Assembly (NCBI GenBank): GCA_016784085.1
Contig: JADHVH010000002.1
Span: forward strand, 1 to 33,627
Direction of reading: 5' to 3'
Length of the DNA stretch: 33,627 nt
Source of the DNA: Candidatus Pacearchaeota archaeon
Lineage (GTDB): Archaea; Nanobdellota; Nanobdellia; Pacearchaeales; GW2011-AR1
Part shown: in pieces, positions 8,873 through 15,812 of the stretch
Position numbering within the stretch: the first letter of the stretch is position 1
Layout of the letters: the number at the start of each line of letters is the position of its first letter
Position numbers and translations under genes: made by a program
Notes under the pieces: generated by a model
Seen by the model: only the letters and a program-made list of their open reading frames with translations
Told to the model about the DNA's origin: nothing
The model's database searches: none

Positions 8873-8885
8873 CCTTATAAATAAA
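8873..8885 (+). promoter_or_regulatory. TATA box of sod operon
   Basis: CCTTATAAATAAA is a good archaeal TATA box preceded by an A-rich BRE-like run. Its centre is about 24 bases before the sod ATG at 8903, so transcription should begin at or next to the start codon (leaderless mRNA). Confidence 0.65.
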
Positions 8886-8892
8886 CTTCACA

Positions 8893-8904
8893 ATAGTTAA
8901 CTAT
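8893..8904. promoter_or_regulatory. Perfect 12-bp palindrome ATAGTTAACTAT at sod start
   Basis: The sequence equals its own reverse complement and ends inside the sod start codon, over the predicted transcription start. The identical 12 bases occur at the sufB promoter (10458-10469). Its position downstream of the TATA box would let a bound protein block polymerase, so it is probably a repressor site for a shared redox or Fe-S regulator. Confidence 0.65.
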
Positions 8905-9520
8905 GAGTCATGAGTTACCCAAGTTATCTTTTTCTTATGATGCTTTAGAACCTTTTATGGATGCTAAAACAGTAGAAATCCATTATACAAAACATCATCA
9001 AGCATATTTAGATAACTTTAACAAAACATTAGCAAAACATCCTGAACTAGCTGAAAAGCCAGTAGATGAATTATTAGATAATGTAAATGAAATTCCGGAA
9101 GATATTAGACAAGCAATAATAAATCATGGTGGGGGATATTGGAACCATAGTTTTTTCTGGTCTATTTTAAAGAAAGATACAATGCCTAAAGGAGAATTAT
9201 TACAGGCAATTGATAGTGATTTTGGAAGTTTTAGTGATTTTAAAGAACAGTTCAGAAATGCAGCTTTAACTCAGTTTGGATCTGGGTGGGCATGGCTAGT
9301 ATTAAATAAAGAAGGAAAATTAGAAGTTGTTAAAACATCAAATCATGATAATCCCATTTCTCAAGGAAAAATCCCTCTTTTAGTAATAGATGTCTGGGAA
9401 CATGCTTATTATCTTAAATATAAAAATCTAAGAGCAGATTATATAGACAATTTTTTTCAGATAATTAATTGGGATCAAGTAGCTAAATATTATGGAGAAG
9501 CAAAAAATGGAAGAAAGTAA
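8903..9520 (+). CDS. sod: Superoxide dismutase, Fe/Mn family
   Basis: The enzyme disproportionates superoxide in the cytoplasm. All family landmarks are present over 205 residues: the N-terminal helices with the first metal His (VEIHYTKHHQAYLDN), the second His in GGGYWNHSFFW, the core FGSGWAWLV, and the third and fourth ligands in DVWEHAYYLKY (Asp and His), followed by NLRADYIDNFF. Iron versus manganese cannot be decided by eye. There is no signal peptide. The gene is first in a tight unit with a 32-codon ORF and a peroxiredoxin, matching superoxide-then-peroxide detoxification. The start codon overlaps a palindrome shared with sufB. Confidence 0.96.
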   Translation: MSHELPKLSFSYDALEPFMDAKTVEIHYTKHHQAYLDNFNKTLAKHPELAEKPVDELLDNVNEIPEDIRQAIINHGGGYWNHSFFWSILKKDTMPKGELLQAIDSDFGSFSDFKEQFRNAALTQFGSGWAWLVLNKEGKLEVVKTSNHDNPISQGKIPLLVIDVWEHAYYLKYKNLRADYIDNFFQIINWDQVAKYYGEAKNGRK

Positions 9521-9605
9521 AGATAAATTTGATGAAATTCTAGAAATTATGCAAGAATATGAAAAAGGATTAACTCCTAGATCTGATCAAGATTTTGAAA
9601 TGTAA
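9507..9605 (+). CDS. Small ORF between sod and bcp, 32 aa
   Basis: An ATG at 9507 overlaps the last four sod codons in another frame and runs 32 codons to a stop at 9603-9605, one base before the bcp start. The product is acidic and helix-prone (MEESKDKFDEILEIMQEYEK, then a short tail), without Cys. The overlap at the front and the one-base gap at the back are the usual marks of translationally coupled genes. It could instead be only a spacer that carries ribosomes onward to bcp. I know no homologue. Confidence 0.4.
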   Translation: MEESKDKFDEILEIMQEYEKGLTPRSDQDFEM

Positions 9606-9606
9606 A

Positions 9607-10047
9607 ATGGCAGAATTAAAAATTGGTGACAAAGCACCTCAATTCAAGGAACTTAAAAAATATAAAGATAAAACGTTAGTCCTATATTTTTACCCTAGAG
9701 ATAATACTCCTGGATGCACTAAAGAGGCTTGCAGTTTTAGAGATGAATTTAAAATTTTAAAAAAGAAAGGAATAGAAGTTTTAGGTGTAAGCCCTGATTC
9801 TGAAGAAAGTCATGAAAAATTTAAAGATAAATTTAAACTTCCTTTTGAATTAGTTTCAGATCCAGATAAAATATTAGCTAAAAAATATGGCGTGTGGGTT
9901 GAAAAAATGAATTTTGGTAAAAAATATTTTGGAATCAAAAGAACAACTTTTATTATAGAGAAAAATAAAATAAAACAAATAATAAAAACAGTTGATACAA
10001 AAGATTCAGCAAATCAAGTTCTTAAAAAGCTAGGTTTATTTGCATAA
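9607..10047 (+). CDS. bcp: Thioredoxin-dependent thiol peroxidase (BCP-type peroxiredoxin)
   Basis: This reduces hydrogen peroxide and organic peroxides. ATG at 9607 gives MAELKIGDKAPQF, the standard N-terminus; a TTG twelve bases earlier is less likely. The active-site segment YFYPRDNTPGCTKEACSFRD contains the peroxidatic Cys37, with the resolving Cys42 five residues later, as in two-Cys BCP/PrxQ enzymes. The 146-residue length is typical. It ends in a 12-base tail-to-tail overlap with the convergent regulator gene. With sod it forms an oxidative-stress operon. The electron donor is not identifiable here. Confidence 0.94.
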   Translation: MAELKIGDKAPQFKELKKYKDKTLVLYFYPRDNTPGCTKEACSFRDEFKILKKKGIEVLGVSPDSEESHEKFKDKFKLPFELVSDPDKILAKKYGVWVEKMNFGKKYFGIKRTTFIIEKNKIKQIIKTVDTKDSANQVLKKLGLFA

Positions 10048-10407
10048 ACTACAACCCTGGCAATTCTTGGGAAGAGTTTTATCCTTACATTTATGCATTC
10101 TACAAACAACTTTTTCATTTCTAAAATAAACACATAAATCATAAAGAACTTCCATCATATTTTTAGGATCATCAACAACTTTACTTGCTGCCTGTTTAAT
10201 CTTTTCTAATTCAGGTTTTGTAAATTTAAGCTCTCCACCACGCTTATCCTTTAAATATTGAGAAATAGCAGCTTCTGTAATTCCAAGTATTTCCGCAGCT
10301 TTTTTTTGATTCATTTTATGATCTTTTACAAAAGATTTTGCAAGTTCTCTTCTAAGAGCGGGAATCACATACCATACTTCTATTTCCTGGGGCATTATTT
10401 TTTTCAT
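10036..10407 (-). CDS. HTH regulator with C-terminal Cys cluster, probable Fe-S or redox sensor
   Basis: Residues 1-60 form an XRE-like helix-turn-helix: VWYVIPALRRELAKSFV, then NQKKAAEILGITEAAISQYL as the DNA-binding pair. This resembles the archaeal COG2522 regulators. The C-terminus carries Cys102, 107, 116, 119 and 122 (CRMHKC, NCQGCSLC), plus Cys92, a pattern suited to an Fe-S cluster or zinc. Start at 10407 (MKKIMPQEIE) or 10395 (MPQEIE) is undecided. Its own TATA (about 10429-10438) lies in the 75-base region shared with sufB, and it converges on bcp. Position and cysteines suggest that it senses cluster status and controls sufB and sod through the ATAGTTAACTAT palindromes. That role is inferred. 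Confidence 0.8.
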   Translation of the reverse strand: MKKIMPQEIEVWYVIPALRRELAKSFVKDHKMNQKKAAEILGITEAAISQYLKDKRGGELKFTKPELEKIKQAASKVVDDPKNMMEVLYDLCVYFRNEKVVCRMHKCKDKTLPKNCQGCSLCK

Positions 10408-10428
10408 TTTATTAAATCTAATCTAAAC

Positions 10429-10438
10429 TATATAAATA
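10429..10438 (-). promoter_or_regulatory. TATA box of the Cys-rich HTH regulator gene
   Basis: On the minus strand this reads TATTTATATA, centred about 26 bases before the ATG at 10407. Together with the sufB promoter it fills the divergent intergenic region, so a protein bound near 10458-10475 could influence both directions. Confidence 0.5.
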
Positions 10439-10451
10439 TTAACCAGAAGCT

Positions 10452-10460
10452 TTTTATATA
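10452..10460 (+). promoter_or_regulatory. TATA box of suf operon
   Basis: TTTTATATA is centred about 27 bases before the sufB ATG at 10483. It abuts the palindrome at 10458, and no Shine-Dalgarno sequence is visible, so a leaderless transcript is expected. Confidence 0.6.
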
Positions 10461-10475
10461 GTTAACTATAGTTAA
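10458..10475. promoter_or_regulatory. Overlapping palindromes at sufB promoter
   Basis: ATAGTTAACTAT (10458-10469) is identical to the sod site. TTAACTATAGTTAA (10462-10475) is a second perfect palindrome overlapping it, so three alternating half-sites are present. They lie on the downstream edge of the TATA box, where a bound repressor would exclude TBP or polymerase. The regulator gene is the divergent neighbour. Confidence 0.65.
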
Positions 10476-10482
10476 TATATGC

Positions 10483-11832
10483 ATGAAAAATGTAAAATTC
10501 AAGTCAAAACCAGGTATTAGTGAGCAACTTGTAAGACAGATTTCTAAAGATAAAAAAGAACCTAAATTTATGTTAGATTTAAGATTAAGAGGATTAAAGC
10601 TATTCAATGAAATAAAAATGCCTAACTTCGGTCCAGATATTAGTGATTTAGATTTGGAAAAAATATCCTATTATGTTAGGCCAGATGCTAAAAAAGCAAA
10701 AAAATGGAAAGATGTTCCTAAAGAAATTAAAGATACTTTTGATAAGCTAGGAATTCCAGAATCTGAAAAAAAAGCATTGGCAGGTGTAGGTGCTCAATAT
10801 GAATCTGAAATAATTTATCATAATTTAAAATCAGATCTAGCTGAAAAAGGAGTTATTTTCTTAGATATGGATGAGGCTATTAACTTATATCCTGAGTTAA
10901 TTCAAAAATATTTTATGACTTCTTGTGTACCAATTGGTTTACATAAATTTTCTGCAATGCATGCAGCTGTTTGGTCTGGAGGAACTTTTATTTATGTTCC
11001 TAAAGGAGTTCAAGTAGAGTTACCTTTACAAGCTTATTTTAGAATGAATGAGAAAAATTCAGGTCAGTTTGAACATACTTTAATAATTGCAGATGAAGGT
11101 TCAGAAGTTCATTATATTGAAGGTTGTTCTGCACCTCTTTATTCAGAAGATTCTCTACATGCAGGATGTGTAGAAATTCATGTTTTAAAAAATGCAAGAG
11201 TAAGATATTCTTCTATAGAAAATTGGAGTAAAAATGTCTATAATTTAAATACCAAAAGAGCAGTAGTTCAAGAAAATGGAATTATTGAATGGGTAAATGG
11301 AAACCTAGGGGGTAAAAAAACAATGCTCTATCCATGTAGTTTACTTGTTGGAAAAAATTCAAAATCAGATTATATTGGAATTGCCTATGCAGGTAAGGCC
11401 CAATATCAGGACACAGGATGCAAAGTATATCATTTAGCTAAAAATACTACTTCAAATATTCTTAGTAAAGGAATTAGTTCTGAAAATGGAGTTAGTTCTT
11501 ACAGGGGTTTAGTTAAAATAAAAAAAGGATGTGAAAATTCAAAATCATTTGTAAAATGTGATGGCCTAATGTTGGATAATAAAAGTAAGGCTTTAACCTT
11601 TCCTGCAATGGAAGTTGAAGAAAATAATGTTGATGTAGCTCATGAAGCTGCAGTTGGAAAAATCGGAGAAGATCAACTATTTTATTTAATGTCAAGAGGA
11701 TTATCAGAAGAAGAGGCAACCAAAATAATAGTTTCAGGTTTTATAGAACCATTAATAAAAGAATTACCCTTAGAATATGCTGTAGAATTAAATAGACTAA
11801 TAGACCTTGAAATTGAAAAGTCGGTTATTTAA
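10483..11832 (+). CDS. sufB: Fe-S cluster assembly scaffold protein SufB
   Basis: This is the core scaffold on which SUF clusters are built with SufC. The 449-residue length and sequence are typical of SufB: the N-terminal YYVRPDAKKAKKWKDVPKEI, central CVPIGLHKFSAMHAAVWSGG, EGCSAPLYSEDSLHAGCVEI, and the C-terminal GFIEPLIKELPLEYAVELNR. The Cys in EGCSAP and the downstream His/Glu-rich beta-helix residues that bind SufC and the nascent cluster are present. The first gene of a five-gene run, it has no SufD partner in this window, so a SufB2C2 complex is likely, as in many archaea. Confidence 0.96.
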   Translation: MKNVKFKSKPGISEQLVRQISKDKKEPKFMLDLRLRGLKLFNEIKMPNFGPDISDLDLEKISYYVRPDAKKAKKWKDVPKEIKDTFDKLGIPESEKKALAGVGAQYESEIIYHNLKSDLAEKGVIFLDMDEAINLYPELIQKYFMTSCVPIGLHKFSAMHAAVWSGGTFIYVPKGVQVELPLQAYFRMNEKNSGQFEHTLIIADEGSEVHYIEGCSAPLYSEDSLHAGCVEIHVLKNARVRYSSIENWSKNVYNLNTKRAVVQENGIIEWVNGNLGGKKTMLYPCSLLVGKNSKSDYIGIAYAGKAQYQDTGCKVYHLAKNTTSNILSKGISSENGVSSYRGLVKIKKGCENSKSFVKCDGLMLDNKSKALTFPAMEVEENNVDVAHEAAVGKIGEDQLFYLMSRGLSEEEATKIIVSGFIEPLIKELPLEYAVELNRLIDLEIEKSVI

Positions 11833-11833
11833 T

Positions 11834-13051
11834 ATGGAAATTGATAATAAAAAAGCTCACGAATTAAAAAAAGATTTTCCTATTTTTAAAAATAATAAAG
11901 GATTAATATATTTAGACAATGCTGCAACTTCTCAAAGGCCCCAAGTTGTTATAGATTCAATAAAAGATTTTTCAGAAAAAAATAATGCTAATATCCAAAG
12001 AGGACTTTACACTTTAAGTGAAAAAGCAATGAAAAAATATAATGAAGCTAGAAAAATAATAACTAAATTTATCAATGCTAATGAAAAAGAAATTATTTTC
12101 ACTAAAAATACTACTGAAGCCTTGAATTTATTGTCCTATACTATTTCAGAGATCATTTCTAAGGAAAAAGATGAAATTCTATTAACAGAAATGGAGCATC
12201 ATTCTAATTTAGTTCCTTGGCAACAGTTAGCTAAAAGAAATAACATGAAATTAAAATTTATTAAAATTAAAGATGATTTCACATTAGATTTAGAAGATGC
12301 TAAAAATAAAATTACAGATAAAACAGCTTTAGTTTCAATTGTTCATGCTTCCAATGTTCTTGGAACAATTAATCCTATTAAAGAAATAATAAGTTTGGCA
12401 AAAGAAAAAAAAGCTTTAACAATAATTGATGCTGCTCAAAGTGCCTCCCATATTAAAATAGATGTGAAAGATTTAGATTGTGATTTTCTAGCATTTTCAG
12501 GACATAAACTTTTAGGGCCAATAGGAATAGGGGTTTTATATGGAAAACAAGAATTATTAGAAAAACTTCCACCCTTCTTATTTGGTGGAGGCATGATAAA
12601 AAAAGTTACTTATGAAGATTCAGAGTTTGCAGATTTACCAGAAAAATTTGAAGCAGGAACTCAAAATATTTCAGAAACAATTGCTCTTGCAGAAGCAATA
12701 AAATATGTTCAAGAAATAGGTTTAGAAAATATTTCAAAATGGGAATCTGAATTATTTGAATATGCTTTAAAAAAACTAGAAGAACTAGGAGATATTGAAA
12801 TCTACAGTCCTAAAAAAAATAATATTTCTATTCTATCTTTTAATCCAAAAGGAATTCATGGGCATGATGTTGCATCTTTATTAAATGAAGATAATATTGC
12901 AATAAGAGCAGGACATAATTGTGCTATGCCCTTATTAGAAAAATTAAATATTCCCAGTGTTTCTAGAGTTAGTTTAGCCTTTTACAATACTTTTGAAGAT
13001 ATTGACTCATTAGCACAATCCTTAAGTAAAATAAAGACTAAGTTTAATTAA
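11834..13051 (+). CDS. sufS: Cysteine desulfurase SufS
   Basis: A PLP enzyme that removes sulfur from cysteine for cluster assembly. ATG at 11834, one base after the sufB stop, gives MEIDNKKAHELKKDFPIF, the correct length before the substrate-binding start (LIYLDNAATSQRP). The PLP Lys is K225 in FSGHKLLGP, and the catalytic Cys is C363 in RAGHNCAMP, the short-loop arrangement of group II (SufS-type) desulfurases. HHSN in EMEHHSNLVPW and the DAAQS segment are also normal. It should work with the downstream scaffold/transfer protein. An upstream in-frame start inside sufB is not favoured. Confidence 0.95.
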   Translation: MEIDNKKAHELKKDFPIFKNNKGLIYLDNAATSQRPQVVIDSIKDFSEKNNANIQRGLYTLSEKAMKKYNEARKIITKFINANEKEIIFTKNTTEALNLLSYTISEIISKEKDEILLTEMEHHSNLVPWQQLAKRNNMKLKFIKIKDDFTLDLEDAKNKITDKTALVSIVHASNVLGTINPIKEIISLAKEKKALTIIDAAQSASHIKIDVKDLDCDFLAFSGHKLLGPIGIGVLYGKQELLEKLPPFLFGGGMIKKVTYEDSEFADLPEKFEAGTQNISETIALAEAIKYVQEIGLENISKWESELFEYALKKLEELGDIEIYSPKKNNISILSFNPKGIHGHDVASLLNEDNIAIRAGHNCAMPLLEKLNIPSVSRVSLAFYNTFEDIDSLAQSLSKIKTKFN

Positions 13052-13052
13052 C

Positions 13053-13763
13053 ATGACTGAAGCATTATATCTAAAAGATAGTTATCTTAAAGAATGGAAT
13101 GCAATTGTTCAAGAAGTTGATAATGATACTTTTATAGTTCTAGATAAAACAGCTTTTTATCCAAATGGAGGTGGACAACCCTATGATGAGGGTTTAATAA
13201 CAAAAGAAGATGGAACTATTTTCAAAGTAAGATATTGCGGAAAATTTAATGGATATATTAGTCATGAAGTTAACGAACCTGGATTAAAACCAGGAGATGA
13301 AGTTTTTTGTAGATTAGATTGGAATAGGAGATATAGGCTTATGAAAATGCACACTGCTATCCATATTTTAAGTGAAGTTATTCATAGGGATACAAATGCT
13401 ATGATTACTGGTGGCCAATTAGGAGAAGAAAAATCTAGAATGGATTTTGCTTTAGAAGAATATGATCGAGATAAAATAATGTCTTATATAGATTTTGCAA
13501 ATAAAAAAATACAAGCAAATTTACCAATAACTATTGAATTTTTACCCAGAGAAGAAGCGGAAAAAATACCTATTATGACTAAGTTAGCAAAAGGCCTTTC
13601 AAAAGAAATAAAAGAAATTAGAATTGTAAATATTGGAGATTTTGATATTCAAGCAGATGGTGGAACTCATGTTAAAAATACAAATGAAATTGGAACAATA
13701 AAACTTCTAAAAATAGATAATAGGGGAAGAAATAATAGGAGGATTTATTTTACATTAGAATGA
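13053..13763 (+). CDS. alaX: Alanyl-tRNA editing protein AlaX (medium type)
   Basis: A free-standing deacylase that clears mischarged Ser- or Gly-tRNA(Ala). The 236 residues show the glycine-rich motif FYPNGGGQPYDEG (36-47), the zinc-binding HTAIH (H100, H104), and ADGGTHVKNTNEIG near 203-216, which supplies the third His. The Cys seen in AlaRS (CGGTH) is Asp here, which I believe is usual for some archaeal medium-type AlaX forms. Length fits AlaX-M, not the short form. It lies between sufS and sufU with a one-base gap in front and a four-base overlap behind, so it is co-translated with SUF genes. A direct role in cluster assembly is not known. Confidence 0.9.
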   Translation: MTEALYLKDSYLKEWNAIVQEVDNDTFIVLDKTAFYPNGGGQPYDEGLITKEDGTIFKVRYCGKFNGYISHEVNEPGLKPGDEVFCRLDWNRRYRLMKMHTAIHILSEVIHRDTNAMITGGQLGEEKSRMDFALEEYDRDKIMSYIDFANKKIQANLPITIEFLPREEAEKIPIMTKLAKGLSKEIKEIRIVNIGDFDIQADGGTHVKNTNEIGTIKLLKIDNRGRNNRRIYFTLE

Positions 13764-14131
13764 CAAGTGAAGCAGGAGATATTTACAGGGAATATATTTT
13801 AGATTTATACAAAAATCCTCATAATTTTGGAATTCTTGAAAATGCAACCCATAAACATGAAGAATTTAATCAAATGTGTGGAGATAAAATCAAAGTTTTC
13901 TTAGATATAAAAGAAGGTAAAGTTAAAGATATTAAATTTGATGGAGAAGGATGTGCAATAAGTATGGCCTCAGCATCTTTAATAACAGATAAAGTAAAAA
14001 ATATGCCTGCAGAACAAATAAAAGATCTTGGAAGCCAATTTGTATTAGATTTAATGAGGATTCCTATTGGGACTTCAAGAATGAAATGCGCTTTACTACC
14101 TCTTGAAGCTATTAAAAGAGCTTTAAATTAA
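13760..14131 (+). CDS. sufU: SufU/IscU-type sulfur transfer or scaffold protein
   Basis: This 123-residue protein accepts sulfur from SufS and/or carries a nascent cluster. The three ligand Cys are C40 (QMCGDKI, followed by Asp42), C65 (GEGCAIS) and C110 (SRMKCALL). The C65-C110 distance (45) matches IscU and lacks the 18-21 residue insertion of Bacillus SufU. Yet the residue before C110 is Lys, as in SufU (RIKC), instead of the His of IscU (LHC). So it mixes traits of both groups. It overlaps alaX by four bases and is followed two bases later by sufC. Confidence 0.92.
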   Translation: MTSEAGDIYREYILDLYKNPHNFGILENATHKHEEFNQMCGDKIKVFLDIKEGKVKDIKFDGEGCAISMASASLITDKVKNMPAEQIKDLGSQFVLDLMRIPIGTSRMKCALLPLEAIKRALN

Positions 14132-14133
14132 AA

Positions 14134-14862
14134 ATGAAATTTCTAGAAATAAAAAATTTACATGTAGAAGTTGAAGGTAAAAAAATCCTAAATGGAATTA
14201 ACCTTGAATTAGAAAAAGGAAAAGTAGTTGCTCTAATGGGCCCTAATGGTTCTGGAAAATCAACTCTGGCAAATGTTCTAATGGGTCATCCAAAATATAA
14301 AATCACAAAAGGAAAAATATTCTTTTTAGGAAAAGATCTTTCAAAGCTAAGTCCAGATAAAAGAGCTAATTTAGGGTTATTTTTATCTTTTCAAAATCCT
14401 CAGGAAATAGATGGGGTCAAAGTTTTTAATTTTCTTAAACAATCATATAATTCCACCAATAAAAAACAATTAATGACTTTCCAATTTCAAGATCTATTAG
14501 ATGAAAAAGCAGAACTTCTTAAGATAGATCAGAATTTTCTAGAAAGATATGTGAACAAAGGATTTTCAGGAGGAGAAAAAAAGAAGCTAGAAATATTACA
14601 GCTTCTAACACTAAATCCAAAAATGGCCATATTAGATGAAACAGATTCTGGCCTAGACATTGATGCTTTAAAAACAGTTTCAAAAGGAATTAAGAAGTTC
14701 TTAAACAAAGACAAATCAGTATTGATTATAACTCACCATCAAAAGATTTTAAACTATATTAATCCAGATCAAGTAGCAGTAATAAAGAAGGGCCAAATAG
14801 TAAAATTAGGCAAAAAAAGCTTAATAAAAAAAATTGAAAAAAAAGGTTATAGTTCTTTGTGA
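14134..14862 (+). CDS. sufC: Fe-S assembly ATPase SufC
   Basis: An ABC-type ATPase that binds SufB and powers its conformational change. Walker A is GPNGSGKST (36-44), the Q-loop lies in LFLSFQNPQEIDGV (the SufC-specific wording), the signature is FSGGEKKKLEILQ, Walker B/D-loop ILDETDSGLDIDAL, and the switch His is in ITHHQKIL. The sequence SGGEKKK-EILQ and ETDSGLDIDAL are diagnostic of SufC against importer ATPases. At 242 residues it is close to the usual length. It is the last gene of the suf run and ends four bases before the convergent Cys-rich peptide gene. Confidence 0.95.
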   Translation: MKFLEIKNLHVEVEGKKILNGINLELEKGKVVALMGPNGSGKSTLANVLMGHPKYKITKGKIFFLGKDLSKLSPDKRANLGLFLSFQNPQEIDGVKVFNFLKQSYNSTNKKQLMTFQFQDLLDEKAELLKIDQNFLERYVNKGFSGGEKKKLEILQLLTLNPKMAILDETDSGLDIDALKTVSKGIKKFLNKDKSVLIITHHQKILNYINPDQVAVIKKGQIVKLGKKSLIKKIEKKGYSSL

Positions 14863-14866
14863 AGTT

Positions 14867-15100
14867 TTATCTTCCCCCACAACCGCCACCACAACTTGAT
14901 CCTGTTGTTGCTCCACAATTAGATGATCCACAGTTATTTCCTGCAGTACATCCTCCTTGGGCTGCGTTAGGACAGCTTCCTGATTCACAAGACCCAGTAT
15001 AAGTATTATCCGTAGCATCTACACTTGTTATTGCTGCTGTTGCTAAACCTACTAGAACTAACAAGCCTACCATTATTGCTACTGTTACTAAAGTTTTCAT
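14867..15100 (-). CDS. Secreted small Cys/Gly-rich protein, 77 aa
   Basis: A signal peptide (MKTLVTVAIMVGLLVLVGLA, residues 1-22) is followed by about 50 residues holding seven Cys among Gly, Ser, Asn and Ala, with the pattern CxxxxC, CxxxxxC, CxxxxC, and ending SCGGGCGGR. A strong Shine-Dalgarno (AAAGGAGG) lies 10 bases before the ATG. It is the last gene of the copper-linked operon starting at 17555, so a secreted metallothionein-like or copper-relay role is plausible. A modified peptide or disulfide-rich surface protein is an alternative. I know no named family. Confidence 0.65.
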   Translation of the reverse strand: MKTLVTVAIMVGLLVLVGLATAAITSVDATDNTYTGSCESGSCPNAAQGGCTAGNNCGSSNCGATTGSSCGGGCGGR

Positions 15101-15118
15101 ATTTGTTTTTACCTCCTT

Positions 15119-15811
15119 TTAATTTACTATAAATAAACCATTCATACTACTATGGCCATGACCACATGGAACATTACAATAAAAGCTAAACGTACCTTGT
15201 TTATTAGCTATAAATTCTATAGTTATTTGATCTCCTTGATTAATAAATTCATTTATTTCAAAATCATATAAGGCTATTCCATGGGCTCCTTCAACACTTT
15301 CAATATTTAGTATAACTTGATCTCCCAAATTAACTTCTATTTTATTTGGAGAAAAATCCCAATTATTTGCAACTATATCAAATTCTTTTATTTCCCCTGT
15401 TTCTTCTACATTTTGAACAAGATTTCTTCCACTTGATTGCCAGGTATTCATTCCCCCATCTAGATCATAAATATTAGTATAACCTAATTCTAATAATTGG
15501 TGTGCAGATATGGTAGACATTCTTCCACTTCTACAATAAATAGCAATAGGTGTTGATTTATCTTCTGGAAGTTGATCTAAATAAGAATCCATATTTTCCC
15601 AATTATACGCGTTTAAATCTGTTCCCTCAATCTCTCCAATATAAGGAGTATGGGCATTAATAACATATACTTCTTCAGAAGAAATTAATTGTTCAAATTG
15701 ATCTGAACTTACAGAATTAATTTTATTTGGGTTTAAAAATACAAAAAAGAAAATAAGGATTACTACAAGTAATCCCCCTATTAAAAAAAATAAGTTATTT
15801 TGTTTTTTCAT
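15119..15811 (-). CDS. Rhodanese-CuA cupredoxin fusion, membrane anchored
   Basis: ATG at 15811, one base after the previous stop, gives MKKQNNLFFL and 230 residues. An N-terminal anchor (7-26) is followed by a rhodanese domain (about 34-130) with active-site Cys93 in IYCRSGRMS, and a cupredoxin domain (about 143-230). The latter carries His177 (EGAHGIAL) and Cys212, Cys216, His220, Met223 in FYCNVPCGHGHSSM, the exact C-x3-C-x3-H-x2-M spacing of the dinuclear CuA site of cytochrome oxidase subunit II and nitrous-oxide reductase. The Glu usual between the cysteines is Val. No oxidase subunit is nearby. It probably acts outside the membrane, linking sulfane-sulfur chemistry with copper. Confidence 0.85.
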   Translation of the reverse strand: MKKQNNLFFLIGGLLVVILIFFFVFLNPNKINSVSSDQFEQLISSEEVYVINAHTPYIGEIEGTDLNAYNWENMDSYLDQLPEDKSTPIAIYCRSGRMSTISAHQLLELGYTNIYDLDGGMNTWQSSGRNLVQNVEETGEIKEFDIVANNWDFSPNKIEVNLGDQVILNIESVEGAHGIALYDFEINEFINQGDQITIEFIANKQGTFSFYCNVPCGHGHSSMNGLFIVN

Positions 15812-15812
15812 C

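Noticed and set aside
10258..10461. Plus-strand frame across the HTH regulator gene
   Set aside because: It is Phe/Ser/Tyr-rich antisense of Lys/Glu codons and covers the suf promoter; the minus-strand HTH protein is clear.
14821..15018. Alternative frame over the Cys-rich 77-residue gene (Val/Gln/Asp-rich)
   Set aside because: It lacks a ribosome binding site and crosses the sufC end, whereas the Cys-rich frame has a signal peptide and a strong Shine-Dalgarno.
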